From assembly GCF_000378085.1 (NCBI RefSeq), contig NZ_KB899219.1:57810-121809 (forward strand): 64,000 nucleotides of DNA. The letters are read 5' to 3'. Source of the DNA: Hoylesella loescheii DSM 19665 = JCM 12249 = ATCC 15930 (lineage in GTDB: Bacteria > Bacteroidota > Bacteroidia > Bacteroidales > Bacteroidaceae). Both the position numbers and the translations under genes were made by a program. The notes beneath the pieces are model-generated. The model saw nothing but the letters and a program-made list of their open reading frames with translations. It was not told the origin of the DNA and ran no database searches. Numbering within the stretch: position 1 is the first letter of the stretch; the number at the start of each line of letters is the position of its first letter. Positions 63,244 to 64,000 of the stretch are shown here, in pieces.

Positions 63244-63353
63244 GTATCGCTAAGATGGAACCCTATTCCAACTTAACTGGAATCCTGTTCCAACTTAGCT
63301 GGAATGACGTTCCAACTTATCTGGAATAAGAGTCCAGCATAGTTGTAACAAGA
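63244..63353. repeat. 22-bp inverted-pentamer array, locus 7
   Basis: TTCCA half-sites at 63266, 63288 and 63310 and GTCCA at 63332 are exactly 22 bp apart. The first three are each followed by TGGAA. The spacer is ACTTAAC, ACTTAGC or ACTTATC. It lies between the convergent ClbS-like and GH97 genes. Confidence 0.92.
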
Positions 63354-63432
63354 CGCGAACAGATAAAATGGGCATTAAACTCATTGTTGACGCATTGCCA
63401 CTGATTGTTGTTTTAATTTCCGAAGCTAATAT

Positions 63433-63479
63433 TTAAGGCTTAAAGTTGGTGCGGTTGTGACGCCAACTTTAAGCCTTAA
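63433..63479 (-). terminator. Terminator of the GH97 gene
   Basis: TTAAGGCTTAAAGTTGG pairs perfectly with CCAACTTTAAGCCTTAA across a 13-nt loop, about 60 bp after the stop. Confidence 0.85.
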
Positions 63480-63541
63480 TGACAATGTTTGATGGGCTAT
63501 TTCGCACCCAAGTGATTGGTGTGCACAGACCTTAAGCGCCC

Positions 63542-64000
<459 letters not shown>

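Overview
The window looks like chromosomal DNA of a Bacteroidales bacterium, most probably from the Prevotella group. Support comes from SusC/SusD outer-membrane glycan uptake genes, two GH92 mannosidases and a GH97 enzyme, Bacteroidetes-type promoters (TAnnTTTG -7 boxes before at least 16 genes), starts without Shine-Dalgarno sequences, and the housekeeping order tsaB-DUF4290-murA-rimM-dxr-rseP. I cannot name the species. No phage, integrase, transposase, CRISPR array or rRNA operon was seen.

Layout. 1-2.6 kb: the 3' part of a cation:proton antiporter and a LolD-type ATPase. 2.6-4 kb: a repeat-rich gap. 4-10 kb: a minus-strand housekeeping cluster (rseP, dxr, rimM, murA, DUF4290, tsaB) facing yicC-gmk-nadD across overlapping divergent promoters. 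12.4-24 kb: tRNA-Val, a lipoprotein, a PAP2/beta-barrel fusion, purB, a pseudouridine synthase with a long disordered N-terminus, a four-helix S23-type protein between 41-bp inverted repeats, asnS, and two secreted or outer-membrane proteins. 24-29 kb: DUF389 protein, nhaA, an S1-type RNA-binding protein and a uracil permease. 29-39 kb: two GH92 alpha-mannosidases, two PorT-like barrels and a glycosyltransferase. 39-45 kb: an esterase/nucleotidase fusion, dinB, a CDP-ribitol synthase plus LicD transferase pair, and an M23/LysM endopeptidase. 46-53 kb: a susC-susD-sulfatase polysaccharide utilisation locus. 54-64 kb: CapA-like phosphatase, YARHG/DUF3160 protein, DJ-1 protein, ispD, recG, a ClbS/DfsB-like protein and the 3' end of a GH97 gene.

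Functional themes. Glycan foraging is represented by the sulfatase PUL, GH92s and GH97. Envelope building is represented by murA, rseP, lolD, the M23 peptidase and the likely ribitol-phosphate modification pair. Isoprenoid synthesis is represented by dxr and a second, genuine ispD.

The most unusual signal is intergenic. Seven gaps carry arrays of alternating inverted pentamers (TTCCA/TGGAA, in one array TTGTA/TACAA) repeating every 22 bp, usually five units, beside gene 3' ends. At least two of these arrays sit inside a larger dispersed element of about 280 bp. Other tandem repeats here have periods of 22, 66 and 87-88 bp, close to multiples of 22. A second class of degenerate 8-10 bp word arrays and foldbacks (GAGTTAAG type) also fills gaps; one pair forms 38/41-identical inverted ends around the S23-type gene. 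I know of no described element that matches, but only a database search could establish novelty.
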